Source: Butyrivibrio sp. FCS014 | Lineage (GTDB): Bacteria; Bacillota; Clostridia; Lachnospirales; Lachnospiraceae | NCBI RefSeq assembly: GCF_000526935.1 | Contig: NZ_JAHA01000019.1 | Span: 1,206,023-1,270,022, forward strand | Direction of reading: 5' to 3' | Length of the DNA stretch: 64,000 nucleotides | Part shown: positions 15,874 to 25,194 of the stretch, piece after piece | How positions within the stretch are numbered: the stretch's first letter is position 1 | Layout: the number at the start of each line of letters is the position of its first letter | Notes under the pieces: model-generated | The model's input: only the letters and a program-made list of their open reading frames with translations | Told to the model about the DNA's origin: nothing | The model's database searches: none | Program-made: the position numbers and the translations under genes

Positions 15874-17619
15874 CTATTCATTACAGGCAAAAATCATAAA
15901 TCTATTATTCTCAAAGACCTTATTATAATCATGATTGGTTATATAGTCCAATAAAATATCATACTTGGCCTGAATGTTGGCGTAGTCGGCCATGTCGCTG
16001 CCTACGATGATGACGGGCTGCGCTTCGTCTGATACCGAGAGCTCCATCAGCTGATCATCGAACTTCTGCACCGAGTAGCTGTCAAGGTCCGGCCACACGG
16101 TGTTGATGGCCGGCTCCATGTCAAAGATATAGGAAAGTCCCGGAACTCCGCCAAAAAGGATGACCTTTTGGCCTTTGAGACCGTTATCTTCGAGGGCTTT
16201 TGCAAGTTCATTCAGAGAATCCGCGTTGTCTCTGGTGGTTGCCATCCGGGAAACCTTGGGTACATCAACGTGAGAATCCAAAGCTGATCCCATTACCCCG
16301 TCCCCGAAGGACCATTTTCCGTGAAAGATGGCGCCCTGGATAAGGATCACAACAATAACCATCGTTATCATTGCCTGCCAGGGGAAGTGATAGCTCTTTT
16401 CCCCCATTCTCTGCATGAGGCGCCTGAAGATCCAAAGGCTTATGGGCGCTGCCACGAAGAGGTTGTTGATGACAGGATAGGTGTAGTTGTTGCTGCCAAG
16501 GGGCGTTATCAGGATTATCATCAGGGCTGCAAAGGCAAGGGTCTGCTCCTGTTTGCTGCCGTTAAGGACTCCGAGGCTTCCAATAACACACATTATTATT
16601 GAGAAGATGATAAACATCATGGCAGCGGGGAATACGCTGTCATAGTACCAGTAGTTTCTTGTAAATACGCCCTGGGCGAAGTAAAAGCGCACCAGGACAA
16701 GAAGTCCAAGGATGTAGAGGACTTTTTTGGCCAGAACATACTTATCCGGCAGGAGCAGGAACATGATGATGCCTGCGCCGATGCAGGGAAGCATGATCAG
16801 CATGTGGGAGCCGGCATGAAGGTACGCATCAACGATGGATGCAAGCATTCCGCCTGCGGTGTAGTCCGATGCCCCCTCGGTCATGCCAAAAAGGCCGCCG
16901 ATCATGTTGAAATAGGCCATGGGGCTGTATATAAAGCTGATGGCTGCAAAAGGGATGAAAAGACCTATGAGGTACCCCCCGATGCAGATAAATGTCTTTT
17001 TTACGGTCTCTATGAATCTTCCGCGGGTTATCAGCTGGAAGAACCAAAGAATAAGGATCAGTGCGGCCTCGGTGATGTTGGGGAAGCGCACCATTACGTT
17101 AAGTCCAAGGCATACTCCCGCAAGCACCAGGAAAAGAGTCTGCTTCTCCCACTCAAACAGTCCGATGAGCAGAAGCAGCACTCCCAGGGTCATAAAAAGG
17201 TAGGTCAAAGTGTTGTACAGGATGACTCTCGGGCACCAGAACAGGCTCTCCGCCATGAAGATCCCGATAAAGTTCATCCATCCCGGCATCCATCTCTGAA
17301 GAAGGTAGTAGGCGGCAAGGGCTGCAGCGCAGATAAACAGCGTGCAGTAGATGCCGATCCCCGGCATGGTCCCGCCAAAGGGGAGTTTCATAAGGATGCT
17401 TCCAACCGCATTGGCCAGGTAGGTGGACAGCGCCCACATGGGATCAAGGCCTTTCAGATACTGGAAATTCGAAAGGCTGTAGGTGGTGTCCGCGATGTCC
17501 AGTCCCCTGTTTACGCCGATAAAGGGATACAGGAAAAGGATAACCGGAAATACATATGTCTCAAGGGGCTTTTGAAACCTCTTGAATCTGTAAAAATAGC
17601 TTCTAAGGGTCGTCAGCAT
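15874..17619 (-). CDS. Polytopic membrane protein, probable GT-C-type glycosyltransferase
   Basis: The 581-residue protein has 10-13 hydrophobic helices and a C-terminal soluble part of about 130 residues. After the first helix comes VNRGLDIADTTYSLSNF, an acidic-loop arrangement like that of GT-C enzymes. No precise family is recognised. Its start overlaps the acyltransferase stop by 7 bases, so the two are probably coupled. An outer-face sugar transferase using a lipid-phosphate donor is inferred. Confidence 0.7.
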   Translation of the reverse strand: MLTTLRSYFYRFKRFQKPLETYVFPVILFLYPFIGVNRGLDIADTTYSLSNFQYLKGLDPMWALSTYLANAVGSILMKLPFGGTMPGIGIYCTLFICAAALAAYYLLQRWMPGWMNFIGIFMAESLFWCPRVILYNTLTYLFMTLGVLLLLIGLFEWEKQTLFLVLAGVCLGLNVMVRFPNITEAALILILWFFQLITRGRFIETVKKTFICIGGYLIGLFIPFAAISFIYSPMAYFNMIGGLFGMTEGASDYTAGGMLASIVDAYLHAGSHMLIMLPCIGAGIIMFLLLPDKYVLAKKVLYILGLLVLVRFYFAQGVFTRNYWYYDSVFPAAMMFIIFSIIMCVIGSLGVLNGSKQEQTLAFAALMIILITPLGSNNYTYPVINNLFVAAPISLWIFRRLMQRMGEKSYHFPWQAMITMVIVVILIQGAIFHGKWSFGDGVMGSALDSHVDVPKVSRMATTRDNADSLNELAKALEDNGLKGQKVILFGGVPGLSYIFDMEPAINTVWPDLDSYSVQKFDDQLMELSVSDEAQPVIIVGSDMADYANIQAKYDILLDYITNHDYNKVFENNRFMIFACNE

Positions 17620-18749
17620 ATTTTCTCGTCCAGCTCTCTTATCTTCTTAAAAAGCCATGTATCGTGCATTACTCTTCCAATAAAATCAAAGATCATCTTC
17701 CTTATCCAGTCAACAAAGATGCCGGCCACAAACACAATAAGGATCGACCTTACGGCATGCCATGCAAACAGCGGAACGCTGTGGTAGGGAACGGAACCCA
17801 AAAGGTGCTCCATCCAGGTAACCCATCTGTCCCTGATCTCGATATGCATGTGGAGAAGATATACTCCGAAAGTGAGCGGTCCAACAAAGCGCACCACATC
17901 TGCAGCTTTTCCCTCTCTCATCCTGTAGAACCTGAAGAAGGAGAAAAGCCCCAAAGACCCGGTCAGGGTAAAGAAGAAGTTAAGGTTAAAAGGCACCTCG
18001 GAATAATGAGCCAGGCCGCCGTGGTTAAAGTTGATGTAATACAGGGAAATGCTCATGGTGGCGATGACCGCGCAGGAAATAAGGAATACCATGGCACTCT
18101 TTCTTGCGGAATAGAACAGCACAACATTATATTTGCGGATATAGGCCGCAATGAGATACAGGCAGATGAACCAGCCGTAGTCATATCCGAAATGGTCTGT
18201 AGGGAAAAGAACCGGAACAATGCTCTTGATAAAGCAGAACCAGACAAGAAGTCCTATGATAACGGCCTTCATCCGGATTCTTGGGAGCTTCTCCACAGCG
18301 GCATTCATAACCGGTGCCAGCACATACATGATGACGTAGGCTGTCACAAACCAGTAATGCTCGGAAGAGATGGGGAAAAGATACTCCACCAGCTTGTAGG
18401 TGGTGTTCCCCGCCTGAAGACTGTAGGTTCCCACCAGCATCATCACCAGTGAGATGACAAAGGTATAGAAGTAAACCTGGGCGATAAGCTGCAGAATCCT
18501 GCTAAGTTTTACCCTGCCCTTTGACAGGAAAAATCCCGAAAGAAGCACATAGACATTAAGCCCTGTTATGGCAAAGGACTCCATGATATTGGCAAATACT
18601 GCCGTTCCCGTTGCGGGAATCCCAAGCTGCAGCAGCGCTCCCGTCTGGCTGTTGTAATGAAGGGTGATGATCATAAGCATCGCCACTATCCTCAAAAGCT
18701 CAAAGCCGGGATTTCTTTTGCTTTTCTGAATTTCGTCAGCAGTTCCCAT
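17613..18749 (-). CDS. Acyltransferase 3 family (OafA-like) membrane O-acyltransferase
   Basis: The 378-residue protein has ten hydrophobic helices. The first carries FELLRIVAMLMIITLHYN, the family motif with Arg and, ten residues on, the catalytic-region His. Family members acetylate or succinylate sugars of surface polysaccharides. A TTG start at 18767 is possible, but I prefer the ATG at 18749 with GGGGGA about ten bases upstream. It is placed directly after the ABC transporter, so it probably decorates the glycan being exported. Confidence 0.85.
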   Translation of the reverse strand: MGTADEIQKSKRNPGFELLRIVAMLMIITLHYNSQTGALLQLGIPATGTAVFANIMESFAITGLNVYVLLSGFFLSKGRVKLSRILQLIAQVYFYTFVISLVMMLVGTYSLQAGNTTYKLVEYLFPISSEHYWFVTAYVIMYVLAPVMNAAVEKLPRIRMKAVIIGLLVWFCFIKSIVPVLFPTDHFGYDYGWFICLYLIAAYIRKYNVVLFYSARKSAMVFLISCAVIATMSISLYYINFNHGGLAHYSEVPFNLNFFFTLTGSLGLFSFFRFYRMREGKAADVVRFVGPLTFGVYLLHMHIEIRDRWVTWMEHLLGSVPYHSVPLFAWHAVRSILIVFVAGIFVDWIRKMIFDFIGRVMHDTWLFKKIRELDEKIC

Positions 18750-18772
18750 AACTGTCGGTTCCCCCAAACCTG

Positions 18773-20530
18773 TTACTTTTCTTCTTTAAGTGTTGCCTTG
18801 CCCTCTCCGATGCTGTAGATCATGTCGCATTTTTCTATGGTCTGAAGCCTGTGGGCAATGATAACAAGCGTTTTTCTTCCGTGAAGTCTGTTTATTGAAT
18901 CCATAATGGCTGCCTCGGTGTCATTATCAAGGGCCGATGTAGCCTCATCCAGCACCAGGACTTCCGGATCCTCAAAAAGAGCTCTCGCTATTCCGATCCT
19001 CTGACGCTGTCCGCCGGAGAGTCTTATTCCTCTCTCGCCGATCTGAGTGTCCAGGCCTTCCGGCAGCTCTTTTACGAATTCATCAAGAGCAGCCTCCTTG
19101 AGGGCCTGCCATACTTTTGCGTCATCTATCTCATCCTCGGGAACGCCGAAAGCCACGTTCTTCCTGATGGTTGAATCCGTCATGAATATTGTCTGAGGGA
19201 TGTAGCCTATGTTCTTAAGCCATCCCCTGTAGTTGGTGTTGACATCAACGCCGTCGGCCAGGATCCTTCCGTTCTCGGGCTGTAAAAGTCCCAGGAGAAC
19301 GTCCACGATGGTGGTCTTACCTGCGCCTGAAGTTCCAACGATTCCCACGGACTTTCCAACGGGAATGTCCATGGTTGCTTTATCAAGGATAAGCTTGTCG
19401 GTGTTGGGATATTTGTAGGTGATATCCTCAAGCCTTATGGTCTTCGTAACGGGAAGCTTCTCCACTGCCTCTTTTACCCTATAATCATCACTGTTGTAGT
19501 TGATGGAGGTGTCGTGGATCTCATTCTGGAGATTGTCGCTTACGTTATCAAGGAAAGGCTCAAAATATGCGATGGAGGTCAGGTAGTTGTTGATCCTGTT
19601 GGCGCTGGGAAGGAGTCTTGCCGCTGCCGCTGCCAGCACGGTGAGCTGAGGAAGCAGGGAAGCAATACTGGTTCCGGTGGCCATTACCGCCAGCATATAG
19701 CCGATCATGCCTGCAATGGCGATAGTCTCGATAAGAAGCCTGGGTGTTGAATTGTAGAGGTTGTATTTCTGGACTGCGTTGACGTAGCCTGCGCCGCAGT
19801 CAGCATAGCCGTTGATGAAGTAGTTCTCTTTGTTCGCAACCTTGATCTCCTTGATACCGGTAACGGACTCGTAGATCCACTTGTAAAGGCCGCTGTAGTA
19901 GTCCTGGTTGTCCTGTCCGGCCTTGACCATGACGGGCTTGATAAAGAACTTGATAACGAGCAGCACGATAACAAGAAGGGTTGCGATTGTTAAGGTCATT
20001 TTGGCGTCCTGGCTAAGAAGTATGATAACCAGGCATACAAACACGATCATCTCACTGATAAGCTGCAGGCAGCTAAGAATCAGGGCGTAGAGGTTATTTA
20101 CGTCCGAGGTGATGTTCCTCTGGATGACAGTTGTGTCAGCGTTTAAGTAGTACTCATAGGGGCGCTGCATGAAATTGATCATCATGCGGCGGGAGGTGGC
20201 GAACTGGTTGGTGTAGACGAATCTGAGCTGTACCACGTTCATGAAGTACAGGAATACGTTCTTTATGACAAATACCAGGATCAGAGCCACCATGATAAGG
20301 GCCGCCAGCTGGGTGGTGCTGCCAAGATGGAACAGGTTGTAGATCCCTGAAAGCACCCTGCTCTCCTCAACCTGTTTGGGGTCAATGACAACCTGCATCA
20401 CAGGGGCGATCATGGCGATACCGAAGGCTTCAAGTACGCCTCCTATGAGCATCAGGATGACTATGCCCACCATCTGTCTTTTTTGCCTCTTATCAAGAAG
20501 CACCTTGAGTTTACTGTAAATCTTTCGCAT
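18773..20530 (-). CDS. ABC transporter (permease-ATPase), PglK/MsbA-like lipid-linked glycan flippase
   Basis: The 585-residue half-transporter has six membrane helices (about residues 15-320) and a C-terminal ATPase with Walker A GTSGAGKTT near 396, Q-loop PQTIF, signature LSGGQRQRIGIAR, Walker B VLVLDEATSALD and the H-loop IAHR. Size and layout match PglK (564 residues), which flips undecaprenyl-diphosphate heptasaccharide in C. jejuni. With PglC-, PglE- and PglF-like genes in the same locus, flipping a lipid-linked oligosaccharide is the best inference; there is no Wzx flippase gene in the visible locus. It lies 42 bases from the GT2 gene upstream and 23 bases from the preferred acyltransferase start. 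Confidence 0.85.
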   Translation of the reverse strand: MRKIYSKLKVLLDKRQKRQMVGIVILMLIGGVLEAFGIAMIAPVMQVVIDPKQVEESRVLSGIYNLFHLGSTTQLAALIMVALILVFVIKNVFLYFMNVVQLRFVYTNQFATSRRMMINFMQRPYEYYLNADTTVIQRNITSDVNNLYALILSCLQLISEMIVFVCLVIILLSQDAKMTLTIATLLVIVLLVIKFFIKPVMVKAGQDNQDYYSGLYKWIYESVTGIKEIKVANKENYFINGYADCGAGYVNAVQKYNLYNSTPRLLIETIAIAGMIGYMLAVMATGTSIASLLPQLTVLAAAAARLLPSANRINNYLTSIAYFEPFLDNVSDNLQNEIHDTSINYNSDDYRVKEAVEKLPVTKTIRLEDITYKYPNTDKLILDKATMDIPVGKSVGIVGTSGAGKTTIVDVLLGLLQPENGRILADGVDVNTNYRGWLKNIGYIPQTIFMTDSTIRKNVAFGVPEDEIDDAKVWQALKEAALDEFVKELPEGLDTQIGERGIRLSGGQRQRIGIARALFEDPEVLVLDEATSALDNDTEAAIMDSINRLHGRKTLVIIAHRLQTIEKCDMIYSIGEGKATLKEEK

Positions 20531-20572
20531 CTAAATATATCCCTTCCGAAGCCGATTCGTGAATTGCCGGCC

Positions 20573-21637
20573 TCAGCTTTTTTTACCTGATCGCAGGTCT
20601 CTGTAAAACCACAGAAGTCTGTAGTAAACGTAAAAGAAAAGGTGTGATCTCATCTGGAAGCCGATAAGCTTCTTCTCTTCGGGATGGATCTTCTCTATGT
20701 AGTATGGGTTGTTCTGAAAATCAGGAAAGGTCTCCTTCATCTCTTTTCCCAAAGCCTTTGTAAAGCTGTAGCAGCCGGGAACCCTGAATTTCTTGGGCAT
20801 GGCCGAGAACAGGGTGTTCACGTAGAAAAGCACCGTGTACTGGAACTCGATCTCCGGCTTATATTCCTCAAAGTAGCCGTTTTCTCTGGCTTCAGACACT
20901 ATCATACGGCCTGCAGCCATTCTGTCCTCCAGGTTTTTCCTGGAGATGCTGTGAACCGTCGAGGCATCGTGCTGATAGTAGTAATAGAGCGGCTCCTGAA
21001 TGTATTCAAAGTGTTTGGAACGGGTCATCCAGGTGTTGCTGACCGCGTTGTCCTCATAGAAGATGTTCTCCGGGAAAACGTCCAGTTTGTCTTTGGTTCC
21101 GGGGACATAGTCCTTAAGGATCAGCTCGCGTCTGTAAATCTTAACAACCAGGCTTCCGGTCTCGATAAGGAGCTTTGCATATCTGTCGTGGTCCATGACG
21201 CCGGTCTGCTCGAAGTTGTTGTTGTGGACTATCTGACCGACCTTGAAGCTGTGCTCGTGGGTTAAGTTGTAGTCGCAGCCTACCATGTCGGCGCCGGTCT
21301 CCTCGGCTTTCCTGATGAGCTTCTCGTAGTAATCGGGAGTGATCCAGTCATCCGCATCGATGAAGCCCAGCCACTCGCCCTTCGCAATTGCAAGGCCTAT
21401 GTTCTTGGCTCCGCCCTGGTGAAGGTTCTTTTCCGAATGGATGGCTATGAAGCGCCCGGGGTATCTGTCCTGGTAGCTTTTTAGGATCTCGTAGGAGTTG
21501 TCCGTTGAGCAGTCGTCCACTGCGATTATCTCGTAGCTTCCGTCTTCCAGGGTCTGGGAAACCAGGCTGTCGAGGCAATATTCAAGTTTTCCGTCCGCTG
21601 CCATGTTGTAGACAGGCACAACTACACTAAGTTTCAT
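20573..21637 (-). CDS. GT2 family glycosyltransferase
   Basis: The 354-residue enzyme starts KLSVVVPVYN, with AVDDCSTDNSYEIL near 42 and the DXD-type IDADDWITPDYY near 97, the hallmarks of GT-A family 2 enzymes that use nucleotide sugars at the cytoplasmic face. The second half, rich in aromatics, is acceptor-binding and not diagnostic. I choose the ATG at 21637 over in-frame GTG/TTG codons just upstream; AGGGA precedes it. First gene of the 13-gene operon, separated from the PseB-type gene by a terminator and a 37-bp repeat array. Confidence 0.85.
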   Translation of the reverse strand: MKLSVVVPVYNMAADGKLEYCLDSLVSQTLEDGSYEIIAVDDCSTDNSYEILKSYQDRYPGRFIAIHSEKNLHQGGAKNIGLAIAKGEWLGFIDADDWITPDYYEKLIRKAEETGADMVGCDYNLTHEHSFKVGQIVHNNNFEQTGVMDHDRYAKLLIETGSLVVKIYRRELILKDYVPGTKDKLDVFPENIFYEDNAVSNTWMTRSKHFEYIQEPLYYYYQHDASTVHSISRKNLEDRMAAGRMIVSEARENGYFEEYKPEIEFQYTVLFYVNTLFSAMPKKFRVPGCYSFTKALGKEMKETFPDFQNNPYYIEKIHPEEKKLIGFQMRSHLFFYVYYRLLWFYRDLRSGKKS

Positions 21638-21660
21638 CAACACATCCCTGATTATCGTAA

Positions 21661-21770
21661 GGCCGCGTCGGTGGCGGTACCTTTTATCGTATTATAGGGC
21701 CGCGCCAAAGGCGGCGCCTTTTATCGTATTATAGGGCCGCGCCAAAGGCGGCGCCCCGTATCGTAAAAAG
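21661..21770. repeat. Three tandem 37-bp repeats, each palindromic; two junctions carry TATAAT
   Basis: Copies begin at 21661, 21698 and 21735. Each holds GGCCGCGCC, AAA, GGCGGCGCC (the first copy is more diverged) and then, in two copies, TTTTATCGTATTATAG. Read on the minus strand, the direction of the downstream GT2 gene, this gives CTATAATACG, a perfect -10 sequence, twice. No matching -35 is obvious. Confidence 0.85.
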
Positions 21771-21803
21771 GAAGCATCGGCCGCTAAAAGACCTGGTGCT
21801 TCC
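21765..21803 (-). terminator. Terminator after the PseB-type gene
   Basis: On the minus strand GGAAGCA (21803-21797) pairs with TGCTTCC (21776-21770) and is followed by TTTTT. It lies 36 bases past the stop at 21840 and may separate this gene from the 13-gene operon or attenuate readthrough. Confidence 0.7.
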
Positions 21804-21839
21804 GATTTGTTTGCAGCTTATGTTTTTGAATGGGGCAGC

Positions 21840-22850
21840 TTAGTGATCAACTGCCTCTGAAAGTCTGTTTCTTATCTCCTCTACGCTCATCCATTCTGTG
21901 TTGTTGCCTGAGCTGTAGTAGAATCCGTCGGGGACTTTCTTGCCCGCAGGATCGGGAGTCTGCCACTCGTTGAAGGTAACCTGAGGATAGATGACAAAGT
22001 GTTTGTCGAACTCGTAGGTGAAAGGAGCGTCCTCAGTGGTAACCATGCACTCGTCAAGCTTCTCGCCGGGACGGATGCCAACTTCCACGGTTCCGATGCC
22101 GGGGCACATAGCCTCTGCCAGGTCCTTGATGTGGAATGAAGGGATCTTGCTGATGAAGGTCTCACCGCCCTTGGCCTCTGCCAGAGCCTTAAGAACCAGC
22201 TCAACGCCCTGAGGAAGGCTGATCCAGAATCTTGTCATTCTGTAATCTGTTATGGGAAGCTCTTTCTCACCCTTCTCGATAAGGCTCTTGAAGAAAGGAA
22301 TGATGGATCCGCGGCTTCCTGCCACGTTGCCATAGCGCACGATGGAGAAGTTGATGTCCTTGGCGCCTGCGTAAGCATTGGCTGCGATAAAGAGCTTGTC
22401 TGAAACCATCTTGGTTGCACCGTAGAGGTTCACGGGATTAACGGCCTTGTCAGTGGAAAGAGCCACAACCCTTGAAACACCGGTGTTGAGAGCCGCATTG
22501 ATAACGTTCTGGGCTCCGTTTATATTGGTCTTGATGGCCTCATCGGGGTTGTATTCACAGGCGGGAACCTGCTTAAGAGCTGCCGCATGGATGATATAGT
22601 CCACGTTCTCGCAGGCTCTCTCAAGTCTTGCGCCGTCTCTCACATCGCCGATGAAGAAACGCATCTTCTCTGCATTTTCTCTATAAATCTTCTCGTTGGA
22701 CATGGTGAACTGCTTGTACTCGTCCCTTGAATAGATGATGATCTTCTTAGGGTTGTAGTGCTGGAGCAGATACTCGGTAAAGCAGTGTCCAAAGGACCCG
22801 GTTCCACCGGTAACGAGGATCGTCTTGTTATCAAGTATTGATCTTTCCAT
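21840..22850 (-). CDS. pseB: PseB/FlmA-type UDP-N-acetylglucosamine 4,6-dehydratase (inverting)
   Basis: A soluble 336-residue short-chain dehydratase with TGGTGSFGHCF near residue 14, ALSTDKAVNPVN and the catalytic YGATK. Tyr in this motif, no membrane helices and the C-terminal NTEWMSVEEI tail mark the PseB/FlmA/FlaA1 group, which dehydrates UDP-GlcNAc and inverts C5. The product leads to pseudaminic acid or L-sugars such as L-FucNAc; no PseC or Fnl partner is next to it, so the pathway branch is open. It has its own perfect promoter and terminator, so it may be regulated apart from the operons on either side. Confidence 0.9.
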   Translation of the reverse strand: MERSILDNKTILVTGGTGSFGHCFTEYLLQHYNPKKIIIYSRDEYKQFTMSNEKIYRENAEKMRFFIGDVRDGARLERACENVDYIIHAAALKQVPACEYNPDEAIKTNINGAQNVINAALNTGVSRVVALSTDKAVNPVNLYGATKMVSDKLFIAANAYAGAKDINFSIVRYGNVAGSRGSIIPFFKSLIEKGEKELPITDYRMTRFWISLPQGVELVLKALAEAKGGETFISKIPSFHIKDLAEAMCPGIGTVEVGIRPGEKLDECMVTTEDAPFTYEFDKHFVIYPQVTFNEWQTPDPAGKKVPDGFYYSSGNNTEWMSVEEIRNRLSEAVDH

Positions 22851-22890
22851 TTATAAATCCCTCTTATTTTAATGATAGTTTAACTAATTG

Positions 22891-22919
22891 ATTATAACGT
22901 AGGATGCCGGCAGTGTCAA
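22891..22919 (-). promoter_or_regulatory. Consensus sigma-70-type promoter of the PseB-type gene
   Basis: On the minus strand TTGACA (22919-22914), a 17-base spacer, then TATAAT (22896-22891). Both boxes are perfect. The ATG at 22850 has GAGGGA upstream. Confidence 0.9.
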
Positions 22920-22925
22920 AAATAG

Positions 22926-23000
22926 CCACCGGGGACGGTTCTTTTTGGCACTCTTGGCTGGGGCCACCGGGGACGGTTCTCCTTGGCCACCGGGGACGGG
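22926..23000. repeat. Three copies of CCACCGGGGACGG
   Basis: Copies begin at 22926, 22964 and 22987; the first two extend to GGTTCT. The third, read with its flank, matches the inverted element at 38861-38886 (CCCATGACC, CGTCCCCGG on the other strand), so this is a dispersed repeat family. Confidence 0.75.
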
Positions 23001-23089
23001 GTCATGGGACAATTTTTTGTATCGGTGTGTTGGTAGCGGTGGAGTCGGATGCGGGAGGCTTTGGGGGCCTTTTGGGGGACTTGACGGCT

Positions 23090-23250
23090 GGAATAATACC
23101 AATACCCCAAAAATCCCGGGTTTGGTATTACAAAAATAATACTAATCCCTCTATATATGTCCGTTAGTATTACTTTATGCCTCTTTGACCTCATAAAAAC
23201 CCTGAAATGTAATACTAAACCCCGCTTTATCAGCGGTATGGTATTATTTT
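23090..23250. repeat. Cluster of GTATTA/TAATAC inverted repeats
   Basis: TAATAC or its complement occurs at least seven times in about 160 bp in both orientations. The best hairpins pair GGGTTTGGTATTA with TAATACTAATCCC around a short loop (about 23108-23149), and AGTATTAC with GTAATACT around a 34-base core containing TTTGACCTCAT and ACCCTGAAA (about 23163-23213). The rest of the gap 22851-23363 shows no gene. Confidence 0.65.
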
Positions 23251-23363
23251 CTCTCTTTGCCCAGCCGGCTAAGGTTGTACCTATAGGTGAGACACGTGGT
23301 TTTCACTTTTGGTAATCAAATTTATTGGATGTACCTTCCGGTGAACAGCCACAACTTGCTGAC

Positions 23364-25190
23364 TTACGGCGTTACTTCATAGGTGTTCCACATGTCCTCT
23401 GTGGCGATCCACTTGATATTAGTCAGGTTTGCGCCAGCCTTAAGGTTGTCGAAGGCTTCCTTCTGATAGTCGTCGTCCGCGGCATAGAGCACGATCTTAT
23501 CTGCGTTTACGACCTCAGCGTCGGTTATTTTATCAAGGTTCTCCTCATCCATGTAAAAGACCTTGGGATACTCAAGCAGCTCATCCGTCAGCCTCCACAC
23601 GTTCTGAGGTGTCGCCGGATTAAACATCACAACAGCAACTTCGCCCGAGTTTGCCTCAGCATAGGCCATCTTGTCCCTGTCCTCCGGGTAAAGGAACAGC
23701 ACCCTGCCGTCATTTATGAGTCCCTTAAACAGGAAAGCCAGCATAACTGCTCCCATTACCCACAGGAGTGTCCTGTTTCCGAGCTTTGACAGCACATAGT
23801 AGCCGTCAAGGAATATCAGAAGGATCAAAAGCCCGTAGATAGGCATCTCATATCTGTTAGAAGCTGCCCCCACCAAAAGAGCAGTCTTTGAAGTCAAAAG
23901 GAAATAGCCAAAGGCTCCCACTGTAAGGGCCACCAGCTCAGGGCCGAATTTAAGCTCCCGGCCTACCGGTGCAGATTTGCCATCGGAACCTGCCGCGGTT
24001 TCATTCTCGCCGCGCGCCCCGGCACTCTTTTTCCCGCCGGTCATATTGGAGAGCCCGTCATAGCGGCTGTTTAGTATCCCTCTGGCCTTCTTGTTACGAA
24101 GACCGATCCCGTAGGCGATCCCCAGGAAAAGAATCAGCGCTATCACCACCAGGCCTCCGCCAAACACGAAGTCATTTAAAAGACCCATAAAGAAGGAAAT
24201 TCGCATCCAGGTGTTATTCATATCAAAGAGGCTTCCTGAGGCACCTGTGCCCCTGTAACCTCCGAACATATGACGAACAGCCGAAGAATATGTGGCAACT
24301 GCCAGAAGCAAGCTTGCCGCACAAATCCCTATATAAATAAATCCTTCTTTAATTTTTTGTTTCTTAAGCAGAAGCCAAAAAGCGCAAACCGCTCCAATAC
24401 ATACAAAGAAGAATATATAGAAGTACTGAATAAGAAATCCCAGATACGAAACAATAGCGATTGGAAGAAATCCCTTAAGGATAAGCCCCTTCAAGTCGCC
24501 ATTCGCGCTATCGCCGCCAGCCTTCCCGCTGCCAGGCTTTTCGCCTTCACCGCCGGCCTTCCCGCCGCCAAGATTTGCGCTGCCGGCCCCCGCGCCGCCG
24601 GCCTTTTCGCCGCCAAGATTTGCGCTTCCGGCACCGGCGCGCAGCTCGTCATACCTCTTTATCAGCCGCACATGAAAGTAGGCGCAGGCCATGACCGCAG
24701 CCCCAAGCCATGCGTACATTCTGATCAGGAGATTACTTGAAACCGTCTGTGGATTCAGCCCCCAGAACACCAGTGTAAGGATCTCCAAAGGAAGCGGAAG
24801 CTCAAGCTCCTCCATGAGAAGACACAGGAAGATAAAAGCAATAACAAAAGCTATCAAATTGGTAATAAGCCCCGGCCACTTGGAGAACTGCCCCGGCACA
24901 AAGCTGCACAGGGTGTGGAAGATAAAGTAATAAAAAGGCGGATGAACATCCCAGCTCTGGACCAGCTTCACCATTCCGTAGTTGAAGCCCTCACCCGGTT
25001 TTACCGCAAACTCATCGAGGATGGTCTGTCGATCCTGCCACTCTCTGTCAGGCTGGTAGAGTCCGATGCTCCTGTTGGAGGAGTAATAGGTATAATATTC
25101 ATCCTCGTGATAGCCGCTTTTCTGAATTCCATAACAAATGCTCACAATCAGCGAAAGGGCCAGAATAAATCCAAATATAATTTTCTTCAT
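23364..25190 (-). CDS. GT-C-like polytopic membrane glycosyltransferase with a Gly/Ala-rich insert
   Basis: I use the ATG at 25190 (MKKIIFGF) rather than upstream non-ATG codons: it begins a typical first helix and lies 4 bases after the previous stop. The 608-residue protein has about ten helices. After helix 1 the loop GYHEDEYYTYYSSN carries the acidic residues expected of protein-mannosyltransferase-like GT-C enzymes. Between helices a cytoplasmic loop (24520-24660) is expanded into repeats of GSANLGG-KAGG, about 45 residues of low complexity. The C-terminal 100 residues are soluble. Last gene of the ten-gene operon. It probably transfers a lipid-linked sugar at the outer face (inference). 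Confidence 0.75.
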   Translation of the reverse strand: MKKIIFGFILALSLIVSICYGIQKSGYHEDEYYTYYSSNRSIGLYQPDREWQDRQTILDEFAVKPGEGFNYGMVKLVQSWDVHPPFYYFIFHTLCSFVPGQFSKWPGLITNLIAFVIAFIFLCLLMEELELPLPLEILTLVFWGLNPQTVSSNLLIRMYAWLGAAVMACAYFHVRLIKRYDELRAGAGSANLGGEKAGGAGAGSANLGGGKAGGEGEKPGSGKAGGDSANGDLKGLILKGFLPIAIVSYLGFLIQYFYIFFFVCIGAVCAFWLLLKKQKIKEGFIYIGICAASLLLAVATYSSAVRHMFGGYRGTGASGSLFDMNNTWMRISFFMGLLNDFVFGGGLVVIALILFLGIAYGIGLRNKKARGILNSRYDGLSNMTGGKKSAGARGENETAAGSDGKSAPVGRELKFGPELVALTVGAFGYFLLTSKTALLVGAASNRYEMPIYGLLILLIFLDGYYVLSKLGNRTLLWVMGAVMLAFLFKGLINDGRVLFLYPEDRDKMAYAEANSGEVAVVMFNPATPQNVWRLTDELLEYPKVFYMDEENLDKITDAEVVNADKIVLYAADDDYQKEAFDNLKAGANLTNIKWIATEDMWNTYEVTP

Positions 25191-25194
25191 AAAC

